Assembly: GCA_905183005.1 (NCBI GenBank)
Contig: CAJJDO010000078.1
Span: 310,001-374,000, forward strand
From: Paramecium pentaurelia
Lineage: Eukaryota; Ciliophora; Oligohymenophorea; Peniculida; Parameciidae
Direction: 5' to 3'
Length of the DNA: 64,000 nucleotides
Shown: piece by piece, positions 23,850-35,556 of the stretch
Layout: every line of letters begins with the position of its first letter
Position numbering within the stretch: position 1 is the stretch's first letter
Translations under genes and position numbers: made by a program
The notes under the pieces: generated by a model
What the model saw: the letters and a program-made list of their open reading frames with translations, nothing else
Told to the model about the DNA's origin: nothing
Databases searched by the model: none

Positions 23850-24900
23850 TCTATTTAATTTTAGTTCCTATATAAATTTGATGATAGATTGAGACCAATC
23901 AAAAAATTATAAGAATCTCATTATTTTGAAGAAAATAAAGAAACCATATAAGAATCTAATTATGTTGATGTTGAAGTCAAAGAAGATGGTAAATTAGTAA
24001 TCAAACAAATATTATGGTTTAGTGAAACAGCCAGATTTCTTACTTTAGAATAAGAATAATTATAATAATAATTATAAGAATTGGCATAATAGAGAGAGAG
24101 GGAATAATCTCATAAGAATAGTAATAATATATTATCATTAAGGCATAATTTCATCTGATATTAGAAGAGACAATAATGAAATAAATGATATAAACTCATC
24201 TCCTAAGGCAACAATTTAAACTTAACCAATTGTTGAATAACCTAATGAAGATGGGGAATAAGATATCATAAAAAATGATTAGATTGAAGATCTTTAATAG
24301 ATTGATCAATAAGTTACTGATTAATAATAAGAATAAATTAATCCAACTATTGAACAATAAGAATTAGATTAAGTTTAATCTATTGGAGATGGAGGAGCTA
24401 TAATGGATTTATAAGAAGATATTGAAACTATCTTAAACAATAATTAAGAAAAACCAGACAAAATTGATGTGTCAGAATTATTTGTTCATAAGTTTAGAAA
24501 TCAATATGCATTAATTTTACATCCATTTCCATTAATGGATGGTTAAATGTTGTTATGTAAACCTATAGATAATCATATTGATGATTATAGTTGTATTAAA
24601 AGAGGAAGAATAAATTCATACAAGAAAAGTAGTGCATAATCAAATTGTGAAGGATTATATGAGCACTAATTAGATATATTTAAATCAATTACTATTTAAG
24701 ATTGTGAAGTTGTTACCAAAATTATTAATAAATGTGATGCTTTAGTTGTTTTGAATATTCTTCCATAAGATTTAGAATCATTTTTACCATTATCTAATGG
24801 ACATTATTCTATTATTTTAAGATAACATGCAGAATTAAATAAAGCTAATAAGAAATTGTTTAAATTCTTAAATGAAAAGAAAGTATAAGTTAATTATAAA
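23206..24900 (+). CDS. MDH1B-like N-terminal domain protein, copy B, 3' cut
   Basis: Introns 23257..23284 (28), 23465..23487 (23), 23842..23864 (23) and 24121..24142 (22). The N-terminus MSSYIIAGSSDKVDTAE, the block LKDLTQWEQYADEICRIYGF, then KSNPIIYTMDGCLIGDRN follow the first ~70 residues of mammalian MDH1B, a malate-dehydrogenase-related testis/cilium protein. The rest does not resemble a dehydrogenase: no NAD-binding glycine loop or catalytic His/Arg was found. Instead there is a Q/E-rich linker and a conserved-looking block with FRNQYALILHPFPLMDGQML and CDALVVLNILPQDLESFLPL. The frame stays open to the second N (24901). Function unknown; a ciliary role would fit the MDH1B resemblance but is inference. 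Confidence 0.65.
23692..24900 (+). repeat. ~1.2-kb divergent repeat, copy B
   Basis: Partner of 24902..26092. Ends are nearly identical; the middle (about 24150..24480) differs at many sites and by indels netting about 18 nt, all keeping the frame open. Confidence 0.85.
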
Positions 24901-24901
24901 N
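24901..24901. other. Assembly join (single N), sequence restarts in MDH1B-like gene
   Basis: Second ambiguous base. The right side returns to sequence equivalent to 23692, repeating about 1.2 kb, but with many differences. Confidence 0.95.
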
Positions 24902-26092
24902 GATGGTGTATTCAAATAGTCATTTAAAAGTGGTGTCAAAGAAAAATTGAAGACTTGGTATGATTCACTAAATAATTTAATACGAACAGATGTCAAACGT
25001 AACTTATCAACTGATAGTATTTACTCATCTAGTTTTAGAAATGGAATGAAGGTGATTCTTCTATTTTATTTTAGTTCCTATATAAATTTGATGATAGATT
25101 GAGACCAATCAAAAAATTATAAGAATCTCATTATTTTGAAGAAAATAAAGAAACCATATAAGAATCTAATTATGTTGATGTTGAAGTCAAAGAAGATGGT
25201 AAATTAGTAATCAAACAAATATTATGGTTTAGTGAAACAGCCAGATTTCTTACTTTAGAATAAGAATAATTATAATAATAATTATAAGAATTGGCATAAT
25301 AGAAAGAGAGAGAATAATCTCATAAGAATAGTAATAATATATTATTATTCAGGCATGATTTCACCTGATATCAGAAGAGACACTAATGAATTAAATGATA
25401 CTAATTCTTCTCCTAAGGCAACCATTCAAACTTAACCAATTGCTGAATAACCAAATGAAGAAGGTGAACAAGATGTAATAAAAAATGAATAGATTGATGA
25501 TCCATAATAAACTGATTAATAGCAAGAATAAATAAATCCTACTATAGAATAATAAGAATTAGATTAAGTTTAATCTATTGGAGGTGGAGCTATACTAGAT
25601 TTATAAGAGGATATAGAAACTATCTTAAATACTAATTAAGAGAAGCCTGATAAAATTGATGTATCAGAATTGTATGTTCACAAATTTAGAAATCAATATG
25701 CACTCATTTTGCATCCATTTCCTTTGATGGATGGTTAAATGTTGTTATGTAAACCTATAGATAATCATATTGATGATTATAGTTGTATTAAAAGAGGAAG
25801 AATAAATTCATATAAGAAAAGTAGTGCATAATCAAATTGTGAAGGATTATATGATCACTAATTAGATATATTTAAATCAATTACTATATAAGATTGTGAA
25901 GTTGTAACCAAAATTATTAATAAATGTGATGCTTTAGTTGTTTTGAATATACTTCCATAAGATTTAGAATCATTTTTACCATTATCTAATGGTCATTATT
26001 CAATTATTTTAAGATAACATGCAGAATTAAATAAAGCTAATAAGAAACTGTTTAAATTCTTAAATGAAAAGAAAGTATAAGTTAATTATAAA
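24902..26092 (+). repeat. ~1.2-kb divergent repeat, copy C
   Basis: Third copy; it alone continues to the end of the gene. Confidence 0.85.
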
Positions 26093-26541
26093 TAATTAAT
26101 GCCAATTGAAGAATTTATTCTTGATCAAAGAAGTTAATGTTATGAAGTACAAAGAGAAGTGTTTAAACGTATAATTTGTATAATTATAATGTAGTTAAAT
26201 CTTTGGATATTCAACATTACTTTGCATTCCCTCCATAGATTTTAACAGCTGAATCTGTTATGGATATAATATTAAAGATTTTATCAATAATTTTGGATTA
26301 TGATCATAGTAATCTAATATTTTAATATTTAGCTGCTGCTCTTAAAATGGGATTTAATTTATTAATAAGCAAACACATAATATTTTTATGTCCAACATTT
26401 TCCAATTATGATAATATAGATGGATTTAAATTACATCTTCAAGCTTTTACAGCTATGGGCTTTCTAAATCTACCAACAGGAAGTTCATCAATCAATTTCT
26501 TTGATTTATTGTAAAAAGCACAAGAAAAAGTATAATAATGA
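24902..26541 (+). CDS. MDH1B-like gene, copy C, 5'-truncated, with true 3' end
   Basis: Starts mid-exon after the N. Introns 25052..25074 (23), 25331..25352 (22) and 26169..26194 (26). Same domain order as copy B, then a C-terminal helical block: VMDIILKILSIILDYDHSN, QYLAAALKMGFNLL, LQAFTAMGFLNLP, ending in Gln. Differences from copy B are concentrated in the Q/E/P-rich linker. The C-terminal domain is not one I recognise. Copies B and C are probably two paralogues (whole-genome-duplicate pair) rather than one gene. Confidence 0.7.
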
Positions 26542-26572
26542 TCATTAATAAACATTATATATATATAATATA

Positions 26573-28333
26573 TCATTTGAATTAATATTCTCCACAGTAA
26601 ATATAATCTATATCATCATCCCATGTAGTATATTATTTATCTATTCTATATAAATCCAATATTCGAGAATCATAAATGTATTAACAATTGTACAAGGCTT
26701 CAATTAAACCAGTTTCATCAATTATTTAATTTAAAAATTCTGGTTCTGTTTTGTATATTTAACTTTATTTAATGATAAAATTTTAGTCATATTTAGTTTA
26801 TTACTTTTAAAACTTACTTTATTGATTATTATTATTATCCATATCAAATTCCATTCCTTTACCTCTTCTTCTTTTATTATCATTTTCATCTATTTTCTAA
26901 TAAGCAATTAACTCATTTTCAACTTGATTTAATATCTCATCAATTTATTCCTAATTAGATAATAAATCTTCTCTATTCTCTAAACCATTTCTATTTGTTT
27001 CTTCAGATTACCTTCTATTATCACTAGATTTATCTTAATCAGACAATTAATCACTTACCATCTATCCATCAGTATTAATTCTATAATTTTTCTTATCAAT
27101 TTATTAGCCATTAGCTGCAAAAATAGCATTTTTTCTGCTTATTACTTTTGCATCTCTTCTTACTCTTCTTTTTGTATCTGTACCTTTATCACCTGTACCA
27201 TTATCACTTGGTTCTTCTTCATCATCTAAATAATTTATATTAGCATTCTTATCTTTTGTATCCATGATATCTTCAATACTTAATTTAGTATATTTTCTAG
27301 GTATTTAAGTTTTTGATTCCTTTAAATCTTATTTAATACTTTTTCGTTTCTATTTTTATGAATCAACTTGTGTTTATTAAATTTATTATGATTCTATTGG
27401 ATTAATTAACTTTGATTATCTTGATACTGAAACTTTTGTGTTTCTATGCTATTAAGCATTTCTTTTTGATTGACTGATTGTTCCAGATACTTCAGATAAG
27501 TTCTCACAAGATTACTAAGAGGTTGTATTATATTAATCTTGATCACTAAATTAATCAGACAAAAATTGCATTATCTAACTTTATTCAGCAGTATTGAATG
27601 AATCATCACAATTAAATAATAGATTTATTCTATTGCTCTTTTATAATTTATTAGGTTAAAATAAATTAATTAACATTTCCATTCTATTCTTAAATTCAAG
27701 ATCAGGTTCTGCTTTTGGTAAAATATAATAATCATTATAATCCTAATTTAAAAGTATGAATTCTTTTCTTAACTTTACTAAAGTAATTACAGCTTGCTTC
27801 TTTTCTACTTATCTTACATAACCCTTATGATTTTTCAGTAATTTCTCAACCTAATGATATATTTCCATTATTTTCTCTCTTATTTCAATTCTCTTTGTTT
27901 GATTTTATAATTAAGGCTTTTTCAAGTAATTTGGATACAAGTCTAAATCAGGTGCACTTCTGCGAGGATCTCGAGATATCATAAAATTATTCTAAAAGTT
28001 CTCATTACTACTATTTCGTATACGCTTTAGAGGACTATCTTTATTTTTAGTTGTTGTGGCAGCATCAAGAGGTTTATATAAACAGTTAAACATTTCGACT
28101 TCATTAAGAGGAGCTTATTCTATTTTCATTATGCTAGAATAATGATAATAAGAGGAGTTCTTATGATGAGTTGAATGCAATGGAGTTGTTGGCTATAAAA
28201 TTTTAGACATAGGAGATTGAGATGGATTCAAGGATCTAGTCTATGAATGTCGAGTTGATCGTTCACGAATATGACTCATAGCCAATTAAGGTAACTTGAT
28301 CTTTGTTACTGTAGCTTTAGACTTAATAATCAT
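26573..28333 (-). CDS. Uncharacterised large polar protein, possibly nuclear
   Basis: Not recognised. Intronless, 586 residues. Basic Ser/Arg/His-rich N-terminus (SHIRERSTRHSQTRSLNPSQ), a helical block around residues 140-210 (RIEIREKIMEIYHQVEKLL; KKQAVITLVKLRKEFILL), a long Q/N/S-rich linker and basic clusters TKRRVRRDAK and KRRRGKG that look like nuclear localisation signals. C-terminus WDDDIDYIYCGEYQFK. No enzyme motif. Convergent with the MDH1B-like gene (31 nt between stops). Confidence 0.65.
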
Positions 28334-28500
28334 TATATAAATAAATTATATTCAGATTATTAAATCTAAATGTGACTAATATATATTTCTTTTTTTTTCT
28401 CCTTATTTTCTTCCATCTTCAATTCATTAACAAATATTTATAATTTACATAAATAAAACTATCCCTAGCTTATTTTTGCATTATTAAATATAATTTTATA

Positions 28501-29799
28501 ATGCAAGATTTCAAAAGAACTAAACTTGAGACTTCTTGTATGAAATTTAAAGCCAATTTAATTAGATAATTCATAAAGAACAGAAGATTTCTCAATCATC
28601 AATGGGCCAACTGGTACAATCAAGTAAAGTGATCATAAATTTGATGAATAAGCTAGTGAAACATCAGAATATTAAGAAAAGTAAAATTTACTCCTTCATC
28701 TAGTAAATCATCTTCTTTAAAATAACCCTTACCTATAATTCAATAAGACATCGAAAAGTCAGAGTATGAATCACAAATAGTAGAATCTTTAGGAGATTCA
28801 TATCCTGGATCTGAAATTAAAGCACTTATTGAATAAAAAAAGTAAAGAGATCATAAACCTGTATAATAATATATTTTTAAATTTAGATTTATTTGAATAT
28901 TATGGTTGTTGGTTAATCAGGATTAGGAAAATCAACTTTCATTGATGTTATACTAAAAAAAAAGTTTCGAACTGGTTAAATTTTAAGAGATTCTACTCTT
29001 CAAATATAGGAAATATAAGGTATTCATTCTTTTAAAAACAAAGGTCAAATAACTGCAAATGATTTCACTTTGAATATTAAATTTATTGACACTCCTGGAT
29101 TCAGACATTAATATAGTTTAAGATCTTGGCTGAAATTATTATGTGGACATATTAGGAGTTAATTTAATTCTTACTAGCAAAGATAAAATCTATAATATGA
29201 AAGCAAAGAGAAATTTTAGTAATTATCATAATAAGACTTGGATGAAAGAGTACATGTATGTTTTTACTTTTTCTCTGGACCTAGAATTTAAACTGAGGAT
29301 TTATAAGCACTTAAGAAGATAAGTGGATTAGTAAATGTAATTCCCATTTTAGCCAAAGGAGACTCTTATACTAAAAATGAGATTATCTAACTTAAATAAC
29401 AGTTTAATGATTTGATAAATGAATATCATATTGATTTGTTTAAATGCTAATGCAATAATAATTTCAATGAGAGAAGTCAATTTGGATCTACACCTCCTTA
29501 TGTAATTATAAGTTCGGTAGAATAATTTCAAGTAGGAAATCATCTTATATATGGAAGGTAATGATTGATTTATTGAATTTAGAAAATTTCCATGGGGAAT
29601 CTGCGATATCTTCAATCCTTAACATTCAGATTTAGCAATATTATATAAATCTTTAATTGGCCATTATTGTTTAGAATTGATTCGATTAACAGATTTCTTA
29701 TATAATAATTAAGTATAAAAAGAGAAATAGAAAATGAAAATGAAATAATAAAATAAAACATGGTTAGCTAATTTGATAAGCTATATATTTAATCTATGA
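28501..29799 (+). CDS. Septin GTPase
   Basis: Four introns (28538..28565, 28 nt; 28681..28703, 23 nt; 28861..28886, 26 nt; 29558..29582, 25 nt) give 398 residues. After a ~110-residue polar N-terminus: G1 VVGQSGLGKSTF, G3 IDTPGF, FYFFSGP before the G4 region ILAKGDS, and the septin-unique element as FPWGICDIFNPQHSDL. The usual septin C-terminal coiled coil is missing; instead there is a lysine/glutamine stretch and a short hydrophobic end (TWLANLISYIFNL) that could be an amphipathic or membrane anchor. Septins form filaments on membranes. G4 is AKGD instead of the usual AKAD. Confidence 0.92.
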
Positions 29800-29848
29800 A
29801 CTATTTATAAAATAATAAATTAACATTTATTTATTAATATATATTAAA

Positions 29849-31258
29849 TCAACAATTAGCTGATGGCTACTCTTCTTACTTTTATTCATGTGAATCCTTT
29901 TCCTTTTCTTGTTTCAAATAATTTAAATTTAATCTATGAGTATTTCCAGGAGTATATTTAGGACTTATCTATTTTCCACTATTTTATTTAGGTTTCGGAT
30001 TTGACAATCTCACTGGTCTATCAGGAGTCCAATCTGGCACTGTTCTTGGAACATAACTATATTAGGCTAATTTTTATGATTAAAAGTCATCCAATTTATA
30101 TCTATTATATTTATTCAATAATACCTTATAGATTATACTCTCTTTGATACATTTTAGGAATCAGTATCCACAAATGATTATTTATTTGATGCATTCTGAT
30201 ATAATCTCTTAGATGTAACAAAACCAGCTAAGCCTTATGAATTTGGTTTATCATATGTTCTTATTTACTATCTTTATTCCTTTTCATTTTAAAATAGTTC
30301 AGAAATATACGATTAAAGATCTCCTTTCATTCTGTTTGCCTTTTAAGATTTTCTTTCTTCTTATAATTACCTTTCTTCATAAGGTGACTTTAATTATTAT
30401 TAAGGATTAGATGCATAATTTCTTAAATTTTAAGCTGCTTTTTGAGGAGATATCTAAATCTAAGATTCTACAATAAAAGAAGATTTAACGGATAATTGAC
30501 TATTTCCTAACGAACCCTTATTTTATAGACTACTTTAAAGTAAATTACCACTACTTCCAAAAGCAGCCTTATTTCTAGAATATGCTGGAGTTGAATCAAT
30601 ATAACTTCGTTTAGCTTTTGACGGATTAGTACCTTATTCTTCTTCATTATTTTTTTATTGTAGTTTAGTAACTTGAAGTTCTGATGATTTGATTTCAGAT
30701 TTCTTAGCTAAAAATTGTGCAAAACAATCTTATTCATTTTAAATAACATCTTATTTTTCTTTTTATTTTTATCCTTCATTTACTAAATTATCTAATTTCT
30801 CTTGTAATTTTTCTAATGTTTCTATTGGTTATACTCTTTTATTTGGTGCTGCATCTAATCCTCTTGAAGCTTCTTTAGGCATCTCTCCATTATCCAACAT
30901 AGTCAACAGTTATAGTTTTTCATTTATGATTTGTAATTTATGATCATTTTATTTTTATTTATATTCCCATTATTCCCAAACTTTAGAAAAGTTTTCATCA
31001 TTTAATGTAATGTCTTTAAATACTTAAGTTCTAATTAAATATAATTTAATAATCTTACAAATCCAATCCTTTAGCATAATCTCCAAAATCTTCAATGGCT
31101 AACACATCCTTCCCTTCCTTACATAATGATTTAAAAGCTTCTGCAGGATTTTTGAATTTAGATGATAGATTTTTCTTTAATTATACCCATTAATTTAAAA
31201 TTGCTTGACTTTTCTCAATCTCTTACTTCTATTAAGTTAACTGTTCAATTTCAGACAT
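29849..31258 (-). CDS. Uncharacterised coiled-coil protein
   Basis: Not recognised. Two introns (31031..31058, 28 nt; 30102..30124, 23 nt) give 452 residues. N-terminal helix MSEIEQLTQQKQEIEKSQAI, coiled coil around residues 85-190 (LEKLQEKLDNLVNEGQKQKE), then a Ser/Gln-rich unstructured half with a PDWTPDRPVRLSNPKPK motif near the end. No membrane segment. Convergent with the septin gene (49 nt). Confidence 0.65.
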
Positions 31259-31570
31259 ATTAAAATTTATTTCAATTATAAATAAAAATTTAATTCAAAA
31301 TATTTATATATATAGATATTTAGTTTAATTATTTTTTTACAGGGAATGAATATCAAATTATGTGTATTTTAGAATGCTATAATTATATTTATGTGTTCTA
31401 TTTTATTTATTCATTATAAAATATTTAAATAAATACTTATATTATAAGTCTTAGAATAATGAGAATAACTATAGAAATCAATTTCATTATGAATTCAATA
31501 TTATTTATGAATAGACCTTATTGATATTTATTAAATAAATAGAGATATTTAAATAAATATAAAAAATATA

Positions 31571-32285
31571 ATGTAAACAACAAAATTGGAGCGAAATTTT
31601 GTAAATGAAAATTTGATTTCTAAATATCTAAAGTGTATTATTTGTTCTGCTGTTTTTGATGAACCAACAAGATTAAGATGTGGGTATTATTTTATTTTTG
31701 ATGAAGCCATACATTTTGTAAATTATGTATTTCTTAATGGTTAAATGATCATTCAACATGTCCTGAATGTAGATCAGAAGCTAAAAGAAAGAATTTTCAA
31801 AGTATTTTTTATCAAAACAAATTTTTATAGTCGACCGTATTGCTGCAGGAATAATAAGTGAATTAGATGTTTATTGTTCAAATAAAAATTATGGTTGCAA
31901 ATGGAAGGGTGTTATAGATAGATTAGATAGTCATCAAAGAAAATGCACTGCTAAAATGGTAGCAGAATAACTTAATTTGAAAATTCAATCAAATTAAAAG
32001 TTTGATGATGATCATGAACTTGCTTATCAAAATGATCCAGGGAACCTTGTAACAAGAATTAATGCTAATTTAAAGGATAAAAAAGAAGTTATTGATGCAT
32101 TAAAATCTTCTAGTGAAAATACAAAAGATAATAATTTAGAAGATGATGATCCATTAGCATTTTTAGATCAATTATAATAATTCTCAGATGATAATCCTTT
32201 AGAAGAAATGAGAATGATTGATTTCATTGATTAGGATCTTCCTAAATAATGTCGTGAAAGAATAATATCATAATTAAATTAATGA
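31571..32285 (+). CDS. RING-finger / TRAF-type zinc-finger protein
   Basis: Two introns (31684..31706, 23 nt, splitting the RING; 31802..31830, 29 nt) give 220 residues. RING of the C3HC4 type: CIICSAVFDEP, RCGHTFCKLCISQWL, CPECR. A second Cys/His group, CSNKNYGCKWKG then LDSHQRKC, is a TRAF-type finger, as in small RING-TRAF ubiquitin ligases. Acidic C-terminal half. Likely an E3 ubiquitin ligase. Confidence 0.88.
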
Positions 32286-32290
32286 TAATC

Positions 32291-32514
32291 TCATATATTT
32301 GTTATTTCATTATATGAATTTAATTTCTTAATCTGAGCTCTATTATCCACTTTAAAATCTTCAAATTGAATAATCATTAGATCTGTTAATACTTTTAATT
32401 TATAAAAAGTATGTAAACACAGATGATTCTTATATAATATTATACTTTTTAGAGAAATGGTAAAGATAACAGAGTTTTAAAATAGTTGAATTTATGATCA
32501 ATTAACAACATCAT
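32291..32514 (-). CDS. Micro-gene encoding a 64-residue protein
   Basis: Not recognised. One 29-nt intron (32392..32420, GTGTTT donor) gives 64 residues and an exact codon count. Begins MMLLIDHKFNYFKTLLSLPF, ends FKVDNRAQIKKLNSYNEITN. Convergent with the RING gene, stops 6 nt apart, the spacing typical of real gene pairs here. Could still be chance. Confidence 0.45.
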
Positions 32515-33017
32515 AAATTTATAAGTAAAAGTATATTTCAATTTAATGTTAAAGCAGATAAAAAATATACTAAAATCTAATGAGTTATAGCTAAAATGTA
32601 CAATAAATGTATTAAGCCATATGTTTATAATTGAAATTATGACAGTCTCTGTATATTAATTATTAATTTTTTAATTGATTTAAGATACTATTTTCTATAA
32701 TCTTTGTTATTCTTAGTTTTAGCTGTATGAGATCGATTCAATTTCTTTTTTAGTAGTGTTAAGTATGATAAATTAAATGATTTGATTTTAATTATTTATG
32801 AATAATAATTAATATATGTTAATGACTTAAATCTTTAAAGTCAATATGTATAAAATCCCTTAAAAATCTATAAACATAATCAATTATTTGTAGTATAATT
32901 CAATTGCTGACAACAATAAATAATTATGAGTAATAACTTTTTGCACATACACAACATATTAATTTTTCAAATATATTTATTAATAGTTTATAAATATAAT
33001 AAAATTACCCGGGAAGA
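32515..33017. other. Intergenic, divergent promoter region
   Basis: AT-rich space upstream of the Rb-like gene. Nothing recognised. Confidence 0.4.
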
Positions 33018-35290
33018 ATGTATATAGAAGAATTTTCTAATTAACTAAATTTGGATCAAGAAACTTTAGATAAAGCTAAATTAGCTATGCAACAATTTTC
33101 AGAATAAGATGAAAAAGTATATTTGATTAGAGAATATATAGATTTATGTTCCAGCTGTAGTTTATTTGTGTAGCCAAAGCTGCCAAATTCAATAAATAGA
33201 TGGATAGACAAAATAAGGCAATGGAATTACACTTACATAAGTATATTAGTAATTAGATTGTAGATCATCCGCAACTTGGATCCCTAAGTTGATATTGAGT
33301 AGTTCTTAATGGTTTTATAAGACCTTCCTGCTCTTCTGAAGTGTCATTCAACCGAATTTGATAATGTAGTCAGATAAGCTAATTTCAGCTTTAGATTATA
33401 CAAAAAGTTTGACAAATGCTTTAGTCTCATCCAGTATTTTGATAATTTTTATATTTTTAAAGACCTGTACAGAATCCAAGTTAAACTCCATAATTCAAAA
33501 AAGAGGATGATTGTGATCCTTATATATTAGACTTAAAAAAAGTAGCTTGGATTCTCTGTATAATAGTTCGATAGAATATTTTACAATATGAGGAATAGTT
33601 AGATAAAAATTAGTTAATTATTTGTGATCCAAATACTAAAGTAATTTTAATTTTAGTGGGATCTTTATCGATTGTATTTTAAAATTTACCAAATACATTC
33701 ACATAAAATGTTGAAGATATTTCACAAAAAATGTTATCATTTTTTTGTAATGATTAAAGAGAGATAGATGAAGAATTAAAATATTATTAAGATTTGTGTT
33801 TTAAATGTATAAATTAAGTTGTAAATATGATGCAATATAAAACTAAAGTATTAGATATGTAATAAGAAACTTAAGAAACTCAACTTTCTGTATTATTTGA
33901 AGAAAAAACAATTGATTAAACATATAGAAGATTACATAAATATTATGAAAAGACTAGAAAACATTCTGATTTAGATGAAGAATGTTTTTTAAGATAGAGA
34001 ATTGTATTTACACCTAAGAAAGATATTAATAAATAAGCAGATTATTCAGAATTTGAAACATTGTAAAAGAAAACTAAAATAAAAAGTGATCCTCCTTTTA
34101 TGTAAACACCATTGAAAGATAATAAATTCTCTAATACTCAAGAAAAAACATATTTTGATATAAAGAAAAATGCAATTCCTTAAACTCCAATTAGTAAATG
34201 TATGGAATTACATTAATGGATTAAGAAAATAACTATGTAAACATATAAATGTTTTGAAGATGATGATGAATAAGAATTTTATAATTAGGCAACTATAAAT
34301 ATTAGAAAATATTTTGAAGTTACAGAATCCTCTAAATCTTCAAAATAAAATGAATAAACTATATTAACATTATGTCTTGCTGTAATTGACTCATTAATGA
34401 AATCAAATGAAGGATAGTTTGATTTGAAATTACTTAAAAATTATAGATTTCAATTTGCTATTTTAGGTTTATCTTTATATACATATTAAATTGTAATCTA
34501 AAAACCTAATTTACTTTCAAATATGAAATAATTATGCACTATCTTTGAGATAAGTCCCTTAGATTTATTTAGAGTGATAGCTAATTTTGCTCATTTTCAT
34601 AGATAAATGCCATCTACTATAACTTCATAATTATTTGAATTAGAGAAACATATACTTTTTAATTTGATGTGGTAAACAGATGCTGAAAAACTAGTTGAAA
34701 TATTCAAAGATAGTATAAAATTAAATATAATATATATATAGATTCCCCAAAATATTTTGATTAAGAATTAGTAAGGAGATTCTAAAATCATTTAGCTTTA
34801 AGAGTGAAAGAACTTTGTAAAATACTTTAATTAGACATTCATGATTTTGCTTATTCAGCAATTTGTGAATTTATGAAGAATCCTAAATTAGAAGTATTAA
34901 AGGATGTAATTTTTGACACTGTGATCATTTGCACATTCTATGTCATATAAAAACATCAAAAATAAAGTCCATCTTTTAATTCTTATAATAAGGTAATATA
35001 TATATTAAATTATTATAGCTTTACACTTAATATTATTCATAATAAAAATAAGTTTTCACAAGAATTGTTGAGTATTATAATGAAAGATTTTTGAGTGGAT
35101 TTAGAGATATTGTAAAATCTATTTCAAATGCTCAACCTATATAAATACCTAAGAATTTCGAATGCCAAAGTCCATTGATAATAAAATAAATCCCTGTATC
35201 TCCTAATTATAGACAATAATATATTGCTACTCCAGAACCACCTTCCCCTTAAAAAAACTTTATGCGTTCATTGATGCAAAAGATAAAACC

Positions 35291-35333
<43 letters not shown>

Positions 35334-35384
35334 GCATAATAAAAATAATAAAAATAATAAGACATTCAACCTTTTTAAGATTGA
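33018..35384 (+). CDS. Retinoblastoma-family pocket protein
   Basis: Five introns (33117..33141, 33260..33288, 33434..33462, 34713..34741, 34993..35018) give 742 residues. The N-terminal domain matches pocket proteins (LNLDQETLDKAKLAMQQF; GITLTQVYQQLDFDIEQFL; VRQANFSFRLYKKFDKCF). Pocket A about 360-537 (MELHQWIKKITMQTY; FQFAILGLSLYTYQIVIQ; ISPLDLFRVIANFAHFHRQM; LEKHILFNLMWQTDAEKLVE). Pocket B about 537-660 (HLALRVKELCKILQL; VIFDTVIICTFYVI; RIVEYYNERFLSGFRDIV). Short Ser/Pro sites (TPKK, QIPVSPNY, TPEPPSPQ) look like CDK targets. The C-terminus is Gln-rich, with 14 consecutive TAA codons (35292..35333). Likely a repressor of E2F-driven cell-cycle genes. Confidence 0.88.
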
Positions 35385-35556
35385 TTTTATATTTAATAAA
35401 GCAATCAAAGAACTTCTGCTAAGATATTTTGATTTCTCTCCATTTCCTTTATAGCTGGTCTAAATAACTAAAATTATATTCCTTGCAACATAATTCCCAT
35501 ATATGTCAAAATAACTCTCTCTGTCTATACTTTCCATATATGAGTATATTGTAATT

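Noticed and set aside
35292..35333. Repeat array as CRISPR or telomere
   Set aside because: Simple TAA triplets in frame inside the Rb-like gene; no spacers and no C4A2/C3A3 telomere units anywhere in the window.
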